DNA from: Methanosarcina sp. 2.H.T.1A.6 | GTDB lineage: Archaea; Halobacteriota; Methanosarcinia; Methanosarcinales; Methanosarcinaceae | Length of the DNA: 64,000 nt | Assembly (NCBI RefSeq): GCF_000979455.1 | Contig: NZ_JJOY01000023.1 | Span: 164,479 to 228,478, forward strand | Direction of reading: 5' to 3' | Shown: one piece after another, positions 46,630 to 56,075 of the stretch | Layout: the number at the start of each line of letters is the position of its first letter | How positions within the stretch are numbered: position 1 is the stretch's first letter | Position numbers and translations under genes: made by a program | The notes under the pieces: model-generated | Databases searched by the model: none | Seen by the model: the letters and a program-made list of their open reading frames with translations, nothing else | Told to the model about the DNA's origin: nothing

Positions 46630-47217
46630 TCATCTTTTCTGCACGACAAGCAGCCCGTAGAGAATAGTTTCTGCAATTGGGGGATTATCAGGAGTGCCTT
46701 TTGCGATCCTTTCTTCAGGGTAGCCGAGGTTTTCGCAGGTATAAAGCTCAGCGTTAATTCCAAGTTCTTTAAGGATTTCTGCAACCTCGCGGGAGCCGAA
46801 TGTTTCTTCCGGCAGCAGGAAAATGTTTCTTCCGTTCTTCAATTCCTGAATCAGTTCGGCTTTTGCAGGCTCAAAGTCCCTGCCGTGGGCTGTTATTGCA
46901 CAGAGGTTCGTCAGGTTTACTCTTGTACGCGCACAGGCTGCCTGCATTGAAGAAATTCCGGGAATTACGGTATCATTTTCCCCTGCAAATTTCCCGAGCC
47001 CGGAAAACATGGGGTCTCCTGTGGACAGGACAACGGCATCTGCGGGCAGGAGATGAAGCGACTTATAATCTTTAATCGTTTTTGCTTCGCAGGTAATATG
47101 TTCCTGTGCGAGCTCAAGGGCTCGTTTTGCACCGTAAACCACCGATGCTTTTCTGATCGACCTTATCCCTTCTTCCGTGAGCATGCCGGGTCCGACCCCG
47201 ACTCCTACCACAATCAT
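46630..47217 (-). CDS. cbiE: cobalt-precorrin-7 (C5)-methyltransferase CbiE
   Basis: A 195-residue SAM-dependent tetrapyrrole methylase that adds a methyl group at C5 of the corrin ring in the anaerobic cobalamin pathway. It has the N-terminal GVGVGPGMLTEEG loop, the SAM-binding STGDPMFSG segment and the VIPGISSMQAACAR motif. It is the stand-alone CbiE form without a fused CbiT. cbiD lies 98 bp upstream on the same strand. These genes supply the corrinoid cofactor needed by MtaC, MtbC and MttC. Confidence 0.93.
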   Translation of the reverse strand: MIVVGVGVGPGMLTEEGIRSIRKASVVYGAKRALELAQEHITCEAKTIKDYKSLHLLPADAVVLSTGDPMFSGLGKFAGENDTVIPGISSMQAACARTRVNLTNLCAITAHGRDFEPAKAELIQELKNGRNIFLLPEETFGSREVAEILKELGINAELYTCENLGYPEERIAKGTPDNPPIAETILYGLLVVQKR

Positions 47218-47315
47218 AGTTTTTCTTCCCCTCTGTCCGGTTCAAGTTTCTTGAATTTCAATTTTTAAATTTCGCTTTCTGTCCGTTTCTTCGGTTTAAT
47301 TCTCACTTTTGCTTC

Positions 47316-48329
47316 TCACTTTTGCTTGTCCATAAGGACAGACCCGTCCCTGTCAATTACAACGATTCTTGCACCCTTTCCTTTCTCAACCGCCATTTCA
47401 AAGGCTTCTTTCAGGCGCTCGTGTTCCGGAGCCTTTTCAAGCATCTCAACAACGGTTGCATATCCGCTGTTCTCAAGCATCTCAGGGTTTCCCCATTTCA
47501 GGACCAGACCCGGAAGCCCGCAGATTATGACATCGCCTGAAGCGTTATCAAGCCCTTCCGAAATCCTGCTCCCGACCATAACAACGGTGTATTCAGGGAA
47601 GAGCATATGAGAATAACGCATTCCTATTCGGCCCGTAGTCAGGACCACTCTATCCGTGCAGCGGATCAGGTCTCCTTTCATCTCTCCCAGGTGGTCGTTC
47701 CAGGGCTCGACAAAGCCTGTGCTCCCGAGAACCGAAATTCCGCCTTCGACTCCTATCCTGCTGTTCAGAGTCTCTTTTCCTACCCTTTCCCCTTCAGGGA
47801 TCGAAATCGTGACCTCAGCTCCCTGTAAACCCAGTTCCTCTACAGCTTCCTGCACTGCAGCCCTGATCTGTTCCATGGGTTTTGGGTTGATGGCCGGGTT
47901 GCCCTTCGAGACCTGGAGCCCGTCCCTTCTTACAACTCCTATGCCCTTTCCGCCGAAGATGCTGATCCCATCTGCCTCCCTGGCTTCGCCAACAAATTCA
48001 AGCCCCCGGGTAATATCGGATTCGTGGTCGTTAAGGATCTTCTTTACAACTGCACGCCCTGGAGAGGATTCGCTGACTTCAAGGTAGGCTCTCAGTCCTA
48101 CCGGGGTGGGAACGGATACGCTGTCAACTGTTTTTTTAAGGGAAAGCACAGCGGCTTTTGCAGCGGCACTGGCTGTGGTTCCTGTGGTATATCCTCTCTT
48201 GAGTACGGACCCGTCACTCAGGACCACGATCATCCCGGATGCCACGTTTTTTTCAAGCTCTTCCCTGGGCAGCCCGGTACGGGCAATCCATTCTTCAGGG
48301 ATCTTGAAATTGTTAACAGGATCTATCAT
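47316..48329 (-). CDS. cbiD: cobalt-precorrin-5B C1-methyltransferase CbiD
   Basis: A 337-residue enzyme that methylates C1 of cobalt-precorrin-5B in anaerobic corrinoid synthesis. The family signature [16 protein letters not shown] is at about residues 46-61, followed by conserved [25 protein letters not shown] and GTTGFVEP-like (STGFVEPW) segments. The ATG at 48329 gives a normal family N-terminus. It is probably co-transcribed with cbiE. Confidence 0.94.
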   Translation of the reverse strand: MIDPVNNFKIPEEWIARTGLPREELEKNVASGMIVVLSDGSVLKRGYTTGTTASAAAKAAVLSLKKTVDSVSVPTPVGLRAYLEVSESSPGRAVVKKILNDHESDITRGLEFVGEAREADGISIFGGKGIGVVRRDGLQVSKGNPAINPKPMEQIRAAVQEAVEELGLQGAEVTISIPEGERVGKETLNSRIGVEGGISVLGSTGFVEPWNDHLGEMKGDLIRCTDRVVLTTGRIGMRYSHMLFPEYTVVMVGSRISEGLDNASGDVIICGLPGLVLKWGNPEMLENSGYATVVEMLEKAPEHERLKEAFEMAVEKGKGARIVVIDRDGSVLMDKQK

Positions 48330-48387
48330 GGAAGAATACTCGGAGGTTTTTTATTATAAATGTATTGACCTGAAAACCGGGAACTAA

Positions 48388-48567
48388 TTGGAAGAGAAGG
48401 GCCTCAACAAAACACAACTGATACTTATGAAATACCTGCGGTGCTCCTGTGCAAACCCGGACAAAAAGACTTACTTCTGGGGGACGGTTGCTGGACTCCG
48501 GGAAAAAGGTTACTGGATTATAGAGAACAGTCACTGGACGATAAGAAAATATCAATGGACAGTATAA
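48388..48567 (+). CDS. small protein of unknown function
   Basis: A 59-residue frame from a TTG, with a regular amphipathic pattern (LNKTQLILMKYL) and an aromatic C-terminal half rich in Trp and Tyr. Composition looks protein-like rather than random, and it is divergent from cbiD. The ribosome binding site is weak and an antisense frame overlaps, so this is tentative. It may be a tiny winged-helix-like protein. Confidence 0.35.
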   Translation: MEEKGLNKTQLILMKYLRCSCANPDKKTYFWGTVAGLREKGYWIIENSHWTIRKYQWTV

Positions 48568-48963
48568 AATTCCCCGGGCAATATAGAAAAGAGTGGCATC
48601 ATTCCAGGAGTGGGGATTTTTTCGTTTTTCTGGAAGTTGGGGTTTGTTGGGGTTTGAATGGGGGGTACCATTCTTGTTGGGGTTTGGGGGGTTGGTGTGT
48701 GAAAAATAGCCTTATGGAATGATGCCTATTTGATGTCAGTACTCGCCTGACACCTACCTTACATTTCACTTATATTATATAAATCTATAGGAATATAAAG
48801 GTAAATGTTTCGTGGAAATCCTCTATATCTCTTCATAACCAATCACCAGTATTCTTTCTATGCGCTATGTCGAAAGATTACGTTTTTTATGGGGGCGCTC
48901 ACTCTCCTGAACAGCCCCTTTCCCCTGATTTTCTCAACTTTTTCTTTTTTCCGGTAATCCTAT
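48568..48963. other. intergenic region with G-rich tract
   Basis: Holds a candidate G-quadruplex at 48639-48691. The rest is AT-rich spacer up to the end of mutL. Confidence 0.5.
48639..48691 (+). other. candidate G-quadruplex
   Basis: Five runs of four to six G (48639-48642, 48649-48652, 48660-48665, 48679-48682, 48686-48691) separated by loops of 6, 7, 13 and 3 nt on the plus strand, in otherwise AT-rich spacer DNA. Confidence 0.65.
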
Positions 48964-51162
48964 TCACTGAGTTCTTGCAAACATACGGTCCAGTTCACCT
49001 TTTGTAAAGGTTATTACTGTTGGTCTCCCGTGCGGGCAGGAATAAGGGTTTTCGGCTGCTTTGAGCTGTTCTATCAGCTCTTCCATCTGCCTTGAGTTGC
49101 AGGCTGCCCCTCCTTTGATTGCTGCTCTGCAGGCAAGGGTCTTGCTCACCTTTTCCGAGACCCCTGTATCTCTTTTGACCTTTCCTTCAGCCAGCAGGTC
49201 AGATATCACGTCATGGATTACGCTGGTATCCTCGAGCCGACCGAATACCTCAGGGACAAAGGTAACGACATAGGTATTGTCCCCGAATTCCGAGATCCCG
49301 AAGCCGTACTCCTCCAGATAAGGGATATACTCCTCCATGAGCACCTTTTCTTTCGGGGTAAGTTCTATCACTACAGGGGCGATCAATTCCTGCACCCTGG
49401 ACTTTTTCGTTCTCAGGACCTGCTCGTAAAGGATACGCTCATGGGCTGCATGCTGGTCGATTATTACAAGGTCTTCCCCTTTTTCGGCAAGGATATACAT
49501 TTTAGAGGTCTGGCCTATGACCCGCAGGTCTTCGAAAAGATCGGTGTTTGCTTTTTGCTTCGGCTTTTTACTTTGCCTCTCCCCTGCATTTATTCTTTCA
49601 TTTACCTTTTCCCCCGTTTTCGCACTGATCAGTTCTCTTTCTTTCTCTCCTGTCTTCTTTTCTTCTTTTTCTCCTGCTTTCTCCTCTTCCTTTTCCCCTG
49701 TCTTTTTACTGATCAGTTCTCTTTCCTTCTCCCCTATCTTTTCCTTTTCTTTCTCTCCTGCTTTCTCCTCTTCCTTGTCACTGACATGATCTCTTCCCCT
49801 CTGGACTTCCTGGACTCCTACCCTTTCTGCATCCCGGAGACGCTCGGATTTCTTTAGCCTCCTCTCCGTATCCTTTATCGGGTAGGTATAAGCTTCGGAT
49901 TTTTCTCTCAGGAGTCTACTGCCGCTTTCAGGAACTCTGGCTTCCTCTTGAAACTCTGCTTCCTTTCCGGTTTCCTTCCCGGCTGCTTTCCTGATTTCTT
50001 CTGCAGGTCCCTTTTCAGGCAGAGTTATAGGGGCTTCCTGTACCTGAATTTTTCCTGATGGCCCTGAACCCTCGAAGGTTTTCTGAAACCTTCTTCCATC
50101 TTTTTCCCTTACCGCGGGTGCAAGCCCATGTTCCGAAAGGACCTTTTCAACTGCACGAATGACTGCATCCCCTACCTCCTTTTCCCGGCTGAAACGGACT
50201 TCGGCTTTGCGGGGGTGTACGTTTACATCCACCTCTCCCGGATCGAGGGTAAGAGCAAGCACTGCCACAGGATAGCGGCCTTTAGGGATCTTTGTGTAAT
50301 ATCCTTCGCGGACAGATGTGCTGATAGCTCTTGAAGTGACAGGGCGCGTGTTTACGAATACATAAAGCTGGTCGCTTCCTCCCCTATGGGTTTCGGGTTT
50401 TGAGATATATCCCCGGAGTTCAAAGTCTTCGGTCCTGTACTCAAGGGGCAGCATTGAACGTGCCGTATCAGGGCCGAGCAGGTTGACCATGCTTTTCAAA
50501 AGGCCGCTTGAACCCGTATTTTTTATGATTGGCTTTCCTTCACTGAGCAGGGTAAAGGAAATTCCCGGATTTGCCAGGGCAAGCCTTGTAATGGTATCTG
50601 TGATATGGGCAAGTTCGGTACGGTCGCTTTTCAGGTACTTGCGCCTTGCAGGTGTGTTATAAAAAAGGTCTTTTACGTGTATCGAGGTTCCCGGAGCCGT
50701 GCCTGCATCAGATGTTTCCTGCACCTTCCCTCCGTGGATGACCATTTTTGTGCCGGTAATCTCTTCCGGTGGACGGGTAATGATTTCTACCTTTGCAATG
50801 GCGGTAATTGAAGCAAGAGCTTCTCCCCTGAACCCCATTGTTGAGACCGTATCAAGGTCTTCGATCCGCGTGAGTTTGCTTGTTGCGTGTTTTTTATATG
50901 AAAGGAGGGTATCGGCCCTGCTCATCCCGCAGCCATTGTCCCGGATAAGGATGGAATGTTTTCCCCCCTTTTCGACCTCGATGCGGATTTCCGTTGCTCC
51001 GGCATCGATTGAGTTGTCCACAAGTTCCTTTACCACGGATGCCGGGCGTTCTATTACCTCGCCGGCTGCGATTTTATTTATCGTGTCCCTGTCAAGAATC
51101 CGGATTTTATTACCCTGATTTTCCATCTTCTCTTCCAGCTTTTCTTCAACCTGCTCCGTCAT
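48964..51162 (-). CDS. mutL: DNA mismatch repair protein MutL
   Basis: A 732-residue MutL. The N-terminal GHKL ATPase (about 17-345) has the motifs IAAGEVIERPASVVKELVDN, DNGCGM and GFRGEALASI. The C-terminal domain carries the endonuclease motif DQHAAHERILYE and the CPHGRPT motif, so it should nick DNA itself as in organisms without MutH. The linker (about 365-545) contains a low-complexity Lys/Glu tandem repeat (EKEEEKAGEKE-like), which may vary in length between strains. It lies 127 bp downstream of mutS, on the same strand, probably one operon. Confidence 0.96.
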   Translation of the reverse strand: MTEQVEEKLEEKMENQGNKIRILDRDTINKIAAGEVIERPASVVKELVDNSIDAGATEIRIEVEKGGKHSILIRDNGCGMSRADTLLSYKKHATSKLTRIEDLDTVSTMGFRGEALASITAIAKVEIITRPPEEITGTKMVIHGGKVQETSDAGTAPGTSIHVKDLFYNTPARRKYLKSDRTELAHITDTITRLALANPGISFTLLSEGKPIIKNTGSSGLLKSMVNLLGPDTARSMLPLEYRTEDFELRGYISKPETHRGGSDQLYVFVNTRPVTSRAISTSVREGYYTKIPKGRYPVAVLALTLDPGEVDVNVHPRKAEVRFSREKEVGDAVIRAVEKVLSEHGLAPAVREKDGRRFQKTFEGSGPSGKIQVQEAPITLPEKGPAEEIRKAAGKETGKEAEFQEEARVPESGSRLLREKSEAYTYPIKDTERRLKKSERLRDAERVGVQEVQRGRDHVSDKEEEKAGEKEKEKIGEKERELISKKTGEKEEEKAGEKEEKKTGEKERELISAKTGEKVNERINAGERQSKKPKQKANTDLFEDLRVIGQTSKMYILAEKGEDLVIIDQHAAHERILYEQVLRTKKSRVQELIAPVVIELTPKEKVLMEEYIPYLEEYGFGISEFGDNTYVVTFVPEVFGRLEDTSVIHDVISDLLAEGKVKRDTGVSEKVSKTLACRAAIKGGAACNSRQMEELIEQLKAAENPYSCPHGRPTVITFTKGELDRMFARTQ

Positions 51163-51289
51163 TTGTTTTTCACTTTTCCTTTCCTTTGCCTTTCATCTGT
51201 CCTTTATCTGCCTTTTATCCGCCCTTTCATCTGTTTTTCCTGATCACTTGCTCTACCAAGGTGGGCAATCTCTTAGCCCATTTCTCTTT

Positions 51290-53992
51290 TTAACCAAGCA
51301 GTTTTTTCAGCTCATGGAGTTTGTTCATGGCTTCTATTGGCGTCATCTCATCCACGTTCAGCTTTTTCAGGGCTGCTTCCACAGGGCTCAACCCTTTTGC
51401 CCTTTCCGGATTCACATTGCTGCTTCCGGGGTCGAAAAGCATCATCTGAGTATAGCGTGCACTTGCTTTGCTTTTCCTCTTTTTCCCGTTTTCGCTATCC
51501 TCTGCTTCTTCAAACACGTTTTCCCTTTCAAGTTCCTTAAGGATCTCGTTTGCCCTTTCGATCACCTTTTCCGGGACTCCGGCAAGCCTTGCAACCTGGA
51601 TACCGTAACTCCTGTCTGTTGCTCCGGGAACGATTTTCCGCAGGAAAACCAACTCGTGGCCATCTTCTTTTACTGCAATATGGTAGTTTTTGACCCGCTT
51701 TAATTTCTCTTCAAGGGCTGTAAGCTGGTGATAATGGGTCGCAAAAAGAGCTCTTACGCCAACCTTACCCCTGTTGTGCAGGAACTCCACAACTGCTTTT
51801 GCGATGCTGTACCCATCATATGTGCTTGTTCCCCTGCCTATTTCGTCAAGCAGTACAAGACTTCGGGGACTTGCGTTATTCAGGATATTTGCAAGCTCCA
51901 CCATCTCAACCATAAAAGTGCTCTGCCCGCTTGCAAGGTCGTCAAAAGCCCCTATCCTTGTAAAGACCTGGTCAATCATTCCTATGGATGTATGGGATGC
52001 CGGAACAAAGGAGCCTGCCTGAGCCATAATTGCAATAAGGGCGGTCTGACGCATGTAGGTGGACTTTCCTGCCATATTCGGGCCTGTAACAAGCAAAAAC
52101 TGGTTCTCCTTGCAGTCCATTTCGGTATCATTGGGTACAAAGCCTCCTGATACGGTACTTTCGACTACGGGATGCCGTCCGTCCCTGATAAGGATCTTGC
52201 AGTCTTCGGTGAGCTGCGGCCGTGTATAGTTGTTGTTTTCTGCAACTTCGGCAAGGTCTGCAAGGACATCAAGAGTCCCCAGTCTTTCTGCTGTTTCCTG
52301 GAGTTCCCTTGAATGCGCTGAAAGGGCCTGTGTGAGTTCAGTGAAGATTTCGTATTCCAGAGCTACTGCCTTTTCGTTTGCTGTCAGGATCAGGCTTTCT
52401 TTTTCTTTAAGTTCCGGCGTAAAGAAACGCTCGGCATTTGACATGGTCTGTTTTCTTATATAGTCCTCAGGCACCTGGCTGCTGTTTGCATTGGTAACCT
52501 CGATATAATAACCAAAGACCTTATTGTATCCGACTTTCAGGGACTTGATCCCACTTCTCTCTTTCTCCTTCTGCTGAAAAGCCGCAATCCACTGTTTGCT
52601 GTTGCTTGCAATATCCCGGAGTTCGTCAAGTTCCGGACTGTATCCGGACTTTATCATTCCGCCATCTCTTACGGTTACAAGAGGCTCTTCAACAATTGCG
52701 TTTTCAATCATTTCAGCCAGGTTTTCCAGTTCCGAAAAGGCTGCAAGCCCTTCTGCAATCTCTTTTAAAATTTCGGACCCGGCTTTTTCCAGCAGGCAGT
52801 CCCGGATAGAAGGTACGACGTCCATGGACTTTTTCAGGGCTACGAGGTCCCTTGCGCTGGCATTCCCGTAGACTATCCTTCCTACCAGGCGTTCGATGTC
52901 TCTTACGTCTGAGAGCCAGTCCCTTATATCATAGCGGAGCAGAGAGTCTTCTGCCAGTTCTTCTACGGCATCCAGCCTGTGGTTTATATTTTCTACGGAA
53001 AGAAGGGGCTTTAAAAGCCATTTTTTCAGGATACGGCTTCCCATAGGTGTCCGTGTGCAGTTCAGGGTCCGATAGAGGGAGTTTTCGTCTCCCCCCTCCC
53101 TCACGTTTTTCACGATTTCGAGGTTGCGCAGGGTAATCGAATCCAGGACCATGAACTCGGTGTTTGAGTAGGTCCTGAGAGTATTGATATGGGCAAGGTC
53201 CCTCATCTGGGTAGTCTTTGCATACTCAAGGGCAGCCCAGGCGGAGTAAACTGCAAACTCCAGCTTTTCGCAGCCCATGCCCTCGAGGGTTGCGACCCCA
53301 AAATGGGTTTTCAGGTTTTCTCCGGCTTCCTCGGGTCCGAAAATCTCGGGAGCGAATTCCTGTACAATTGTCTGGTCCCTTAACCTGGCTACTAGATCTG
53401 AATTCCCGTACAGGGACGGGGGAAGGATGCATTCTGCAGGGTGCATGCGGGCAAGTTCGCTAAGTAATTTCTCAAAGCTGTCCGAGTCCGTAAACTGGGT
53501 TGTAAGGAACTCCCCTGTAGATATATCGAGGAAGGAGATCCCGAATTCGATTTCTTTTTCCCCGCTTTTCCCGGCTTTTCCTATCTCCCTTCCTGCAACT
53601 GCCATGAGGTAATTGTTTGAGGCATCCGAAAACATTGAGGAGTCTATTGCTGTTCCCGGGGTTACCACCCTGACAACTCCCCGCTTCACAACCCCCTTTG
53701 CCTGCTTCGGGTTTTCGAGCTGTTCACAGATGGCTACCTTGTACCCCTTGTTTATTAATCTGGGTAGGTAGGTGTCAATTGCATGGTAGGGAATTCCTGC
53801 AAGCGGCATTTTCTCCCCTGTTTTGTCTTTCCCCCGTGCAGTCAGGGTAATTTCAAGTTCTTTCGCAATGGTTTTAGCATCTTCCCCAAAGGACTCGTAG
53901 AAGTCTCCCATCCTGAAGAAGATAAGGGCGTCAGGGTATGCCTGCTTGGCTTCGTAGTACTGGCGCATTGCAGGGGTCATCATTTCTGTCAT
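51290..53992 (-). CDS. mutS: DNA mismatch repair protein MutS
   Basis: A 900-residue MutS1 that binds mismatches and starts repair. The N-terminal mismatch-binding domain has the FYESFGEDA motif (GDFYESF, about residues 29-35). The ATPase domain has Walker A GPNMAGKSTYMRQ and Walker B LLDEIGRGTSTYDG, and the C-terminal dimerisation helix ends near the stop. Archaea mostly lack MutS/MutL, and those in Methanosarcina are generally thought to come from bacteria; this is known background, not visible here. Followed by mutL. Confidence 0.96.
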   Translation of the reverse strand: MTEMMTPAMRQYYEAKQAYPDALIFFRMGDFYESFGEDAKTIAKELEITLTARGKDKTGEKMPLAGIPYHAIDTYLPRLINKGYKVAICEQLENPKQAKGVVKRGVVRVVTPGTAIDSSMFSDASNNYLMAVAGREIGKAGKSGEKEIEFGISFLDISTGEFLTTQFTDSDSFEKLLSELARMHPAECILPPSLYGNSDLVARLRDQTIVQEFAPEIFGPEEAGENLKTHFGVATLEGMGCEKLEFAVYSAWAALEYAKTTQMRDLAHINTLRTYSNTEFMVLDSITLRNLEIVKNVREGGDENSLYRTLNCTRTPMGSRILKKWLLKPLLSVENINHRLDAVEELAEDSLLRYDIRDWLSDVRDIERLVGRIVYGNASARDLVALKKSMDVVPSIRDCLLEKAGSEILKEIAEGLAAFSELENLAEMIENAIVEEPLVTVRDGGMIKSGYSPELDELRDIASNSKQWIAAFQQKEKERSGIKSLKVGYNKVFGYYIEVTNANSSQVPEDYIRKQTMSNAERFFTPELKEKESLILTANEKAVALEYEIFTELTQALSAHSRELQETAERLGTLDVLADLAEVAENNNYTRPQLTEDCKILIRDGRHPVVESTVSGGFVPNDTEMDCKENQFLLVTGPNMAGKSTYMRQTALIAIMAQAGSFVPASHTSIGMIDQVFTRIGAFDDLASGQSTFMVEMVELANILNNASPRSLVLLDEIGRGTSTYDGYSIAKAVVEFLHNRGKVGVRALFATHYHQLTALEEKLKRVKNYHIAVKEDGHELVFLRKIVPGATDRSYGIQVARLAGVPEKVIERANEILKELERENVFEEAEDSENGKKRKSKASARYTQMMLFDPGSSNVNPERAKGLSPVEAALKKLNVDEMTPIEAMNKLHELKKLLG

Positions 53993-54229
53993 TTTTCAAC
54001 TCACTGTAAGCCTTGAATCGTTAATATCTAAATCTGGAACGGGGAAGTATGAATAAACGGCTGGTTATTTCAGCTAAGCAGCATGGTTTCTTTCCGCATG
54101 CCAGGTTGAGTCATTTTGAATATCAGTTCGAATATCAGGTTAAAATACTATGTCTTTATCTTGAATCATGCTTCTTATATATAATTTAACAATTCGGTAT
54201 TGTAAGCCTTATCAAAGGAGGGAATTGCT

Positions 54230-54430
54230 CTGAGTCGGGAAAAATTAGTAGAAGTCTGTCCTGTCTGCGGGAATGCGGATATCTATTATGAGGTTGGCGG
54301 GTATGCAGGTGCAGTCTACCACTGCAAGGAATGCGGGTATGTCGGAGCTTTCGTTGTTGAGGCTAATGAGGAAATGATTGAGAAAATCAAGGAGAAGTAT
54401 AAGCGAGAAAAGGAAAAGGGAGAAGAATAA
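54230..54430 (+). CDS. small zinc-ribbon protein
   Basis: A 66-residue protein with a two-pair zinc ribbon (CPVCGNADIYYEVGG, then HCKECGYVGAF) and a charged helical tail rich in Lys and Glu. The only well-placed start is CTG at 54230, 7 nt after GGAGGG; the first in-frame ATG is far inside the protein, after the zinc ribbon. A TATA-like TTATATATAA lies at about 54175-54184. It is divergent from mutS. Small archaeal zinc ribbons of this kind are mostly uncharacterised. Confidence 0.8.
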   Translation: MSREKLVEVCPVCGNADIYYEVGGYAGAVYHCKECGYVGAFVVEANEEMIEKIKEKYKREKEKGEE

Positions 54431-54969
54431 AACTGATTCTCTATTTTTGGGATGTGGTTAATCGGCTGATATTGTTCCGGGGTAACCTTACTCGCATTTT
54501 CATGTCTGTCTTATCCCGTGCTCCGGCGCGGCTGGAATCGGTGGGCTTCAAGTAAATAAATGTGTAAATCCAACCTCACGGGGAAATAGAATGTCAAAAT
54601 ATTTTGTAGTGGACGATCAGTCTGTCTATTTGACTGATTAAAATGTATAACTTTTTTACGTTTGATCTGGCATATGCATGTCTTTTAGCTTTCCTATCCT
54701 TTCGTCCTTTGTATGCACCAGATCATAAATTGCCTGTATCCGAGTTTTCAAGTCTTCTTTTTTCTTCGAAAAGCCGCCTGCTTCGCAGTCGTTGAGAGCC
54801 CGGGGCCCAAAAAACAAATTCAAAAACATGGCCACAGCTTTTTAAAAATAAGCTCAAAAAGATGAAAGGGGCTGAAAATAGGAATTAAGCAATAAAACAG
54901 GTGTTGTAAAAACGTTTAATGAAAAATCCAATAAAACATGTAAAAAAAGTCTAAGGTTGAATAAGAGTT
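54431..54969. other. intergenic region
   Basis: About 540 bp with no gene recognised. It lies at the 3' end of both the zinc-ribbon gene and the leftward tRNA-Pro gene. Confidence 0.5.
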
Positions 54970-55047
54970 TGGTGGGGCCGCTGAGATTCGAACTCAGGTC
55001 GCAAGACCCCCAGCCTTGCAGGATGGACCAAGCTACCCTACGGCCCC
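54970..55047 (-). tRNA. tRNA-Pro (GGG), CCA encoded
   Basis: A full cloverleaf: acceptor GGGGCCG/CGGCCCC with discriminator A, D-arm GGGTAGCTTGGTCC, anticodon stem CAAGG/TCTTG with loop CTGGGGG (anticodon GGG), and T-arm CTGAG/CTCAG with loop TTCGAAT. The 3' CCA is present in the gene, unlike the tRNA-Val in this window. Confidence 0.93.
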
Positions 55048-55207
55048 GCAGAGTATTTATGCTTTTCAGACGGCAACGGTCCTATGCTTGCTTGCCATCA
55101 TCCAACTATTGTAATCAAACATGTAGTATAAATGTATATCGGTTGGGAGGAGCCAGCAGGGGATGTTCTTTAATTTTTTTATTTGTTCGGATCTCCGGAT
55201 TTTGGCT

Positions 55208-55825
55208 TCAGGGTTTCTGAAATTCGGATTCGGGAAGCTTACTCAGGATACTTTTTGCCCGCAGAACCCTCTGGATGATGGTGATGTGGGAGAAGATGGC
55301 TATCAGCACAAGAGCCCAGCCAAGAAGGCCTGAAAGGGCGCCTAAAGCAAGGATGAGCATCCTTTCCGTGCGTTCGGCAATTCCTATAGACAGCTTCCGG
55401 CAGCCTGCGGACTCTGCCCGGGCGCGGGTGTAGCTCACCAGAAAAGAACCTATAAGGGCAAAGCCAGCCCAGAGCCAGACTTCTATCCCGAGGACGGGGG
55501 TAAAGCCAAGTCTGCCGTAAATCGCCCCGGCCATTATTCCAAGAAACATCAGTCCGTCGGAATAGCGGTCGCAGACCGAGTCTAGCACTCCTCCGAAAGG
55601 AGTGGCCCTGCCTTTTGCTCTTGCGACTCCGCCGTCAAGGATATCAAAAGCCCCGCTGAAGAGAATCAGGAGCCCACCTTCAAAAGGTTTGCCCAGGGCG
55701 AATGCAGCTCCTGCAGCCACGCTTACCGCAAAACCCAGCAGGGTAAGGGTGTTTGGGGAGAGGGGTATTGAACGGGCAAACGGAATTACCAGCTTTCTTG
55801 TGCTGTTTTTCAGGTCTTCGAATAT
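55208..55825 (-). CDS. CDP-alcohol phosphatidyltransferase (archaetidylinositol-phosphate-synthase-like)
   Basis: An integral membrane enzyme of about 205 residues that joins a CDP-activated lipid or alcohol to make phospholipid head groups. The full family motif D-x2-D-G-x2-A-R-x8-G-x3-D-x3-D is present (from DILDGGVARAKG to GGVLDSVCD). The conserved N-terminal part with the first helix (VIPFARSIPLSPNTLTLLGF) lies upstream of the first standard in-frame start (GTG at 55720). An in-frame TAA near 55837 limits it, and the best-placed start is ATA at 55825, 7 nt after GGAAGG. The substrate (inositol-1-phosphate or other) is inferred. Confidence 0.82.
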   Translation of the reverse strand: MFEDLKNSTRKLVIPFARSIPLSPNTLTLLGFAVSVAAGAAFALGKPFEGGLLILFSGAFDILDGGVARAKGRATPFGGVLDSVCDRYSDGLMFLGIMAGAIYGRLGFTPVLGIEVWLWAGFALIGSFLVSYTRARAESAGCRKLSIGIAERTERMLILALGALSGLLGWALVLIAIFSHITIIQRVLRAKSILSKLPESEFQKP

Positions 55826-55834
55826 TTCAATCCC

Positions 55835-55907
55835 TTCCTTTTATCTGGTTATTCCTTTTATCTGGTTATTCCTTTTATCTGACTATTCCTTTTTATCTGG
55901 CTATTAA
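55835..55907. repeat. tandem repeat, 18-19-bp unit, 4 copies
   Basis: Units of the type TTCCTTTTATCTGGTTAT upstream of the CDP-alcohol transferase gene; the first unit overlaps that gene's ribosome binding site. Confidence 0.88.
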
Positions 55908-56075
55908 TAGTGCATATCTGGATATTAGTCTTATCTTTTTTCTAAATATTTCGGGCTTCAGGGATGGAATTCTCCAGAAAGAGTTTAAGGACCGTCAAGT
56001 TTTAAGGATCGTTATATTTTAAGGATCGCTATAATAATGAAGTCGTATGAGTTTAAAATGATGTAGAGGTAAAAT

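Noticed and set aside
49213..49857. 214-codon frame antisense to mutL
   Set aside because: It is the complement of the Lys/Glu-rich MutL linker, giving Phe/Ser/Leu repeats; mutL itself is certain.
54957..55220. 87-codon frame across tRNA-Pro
   Set aside because: It translates the tRNA gene itself; there is no protein evidence.
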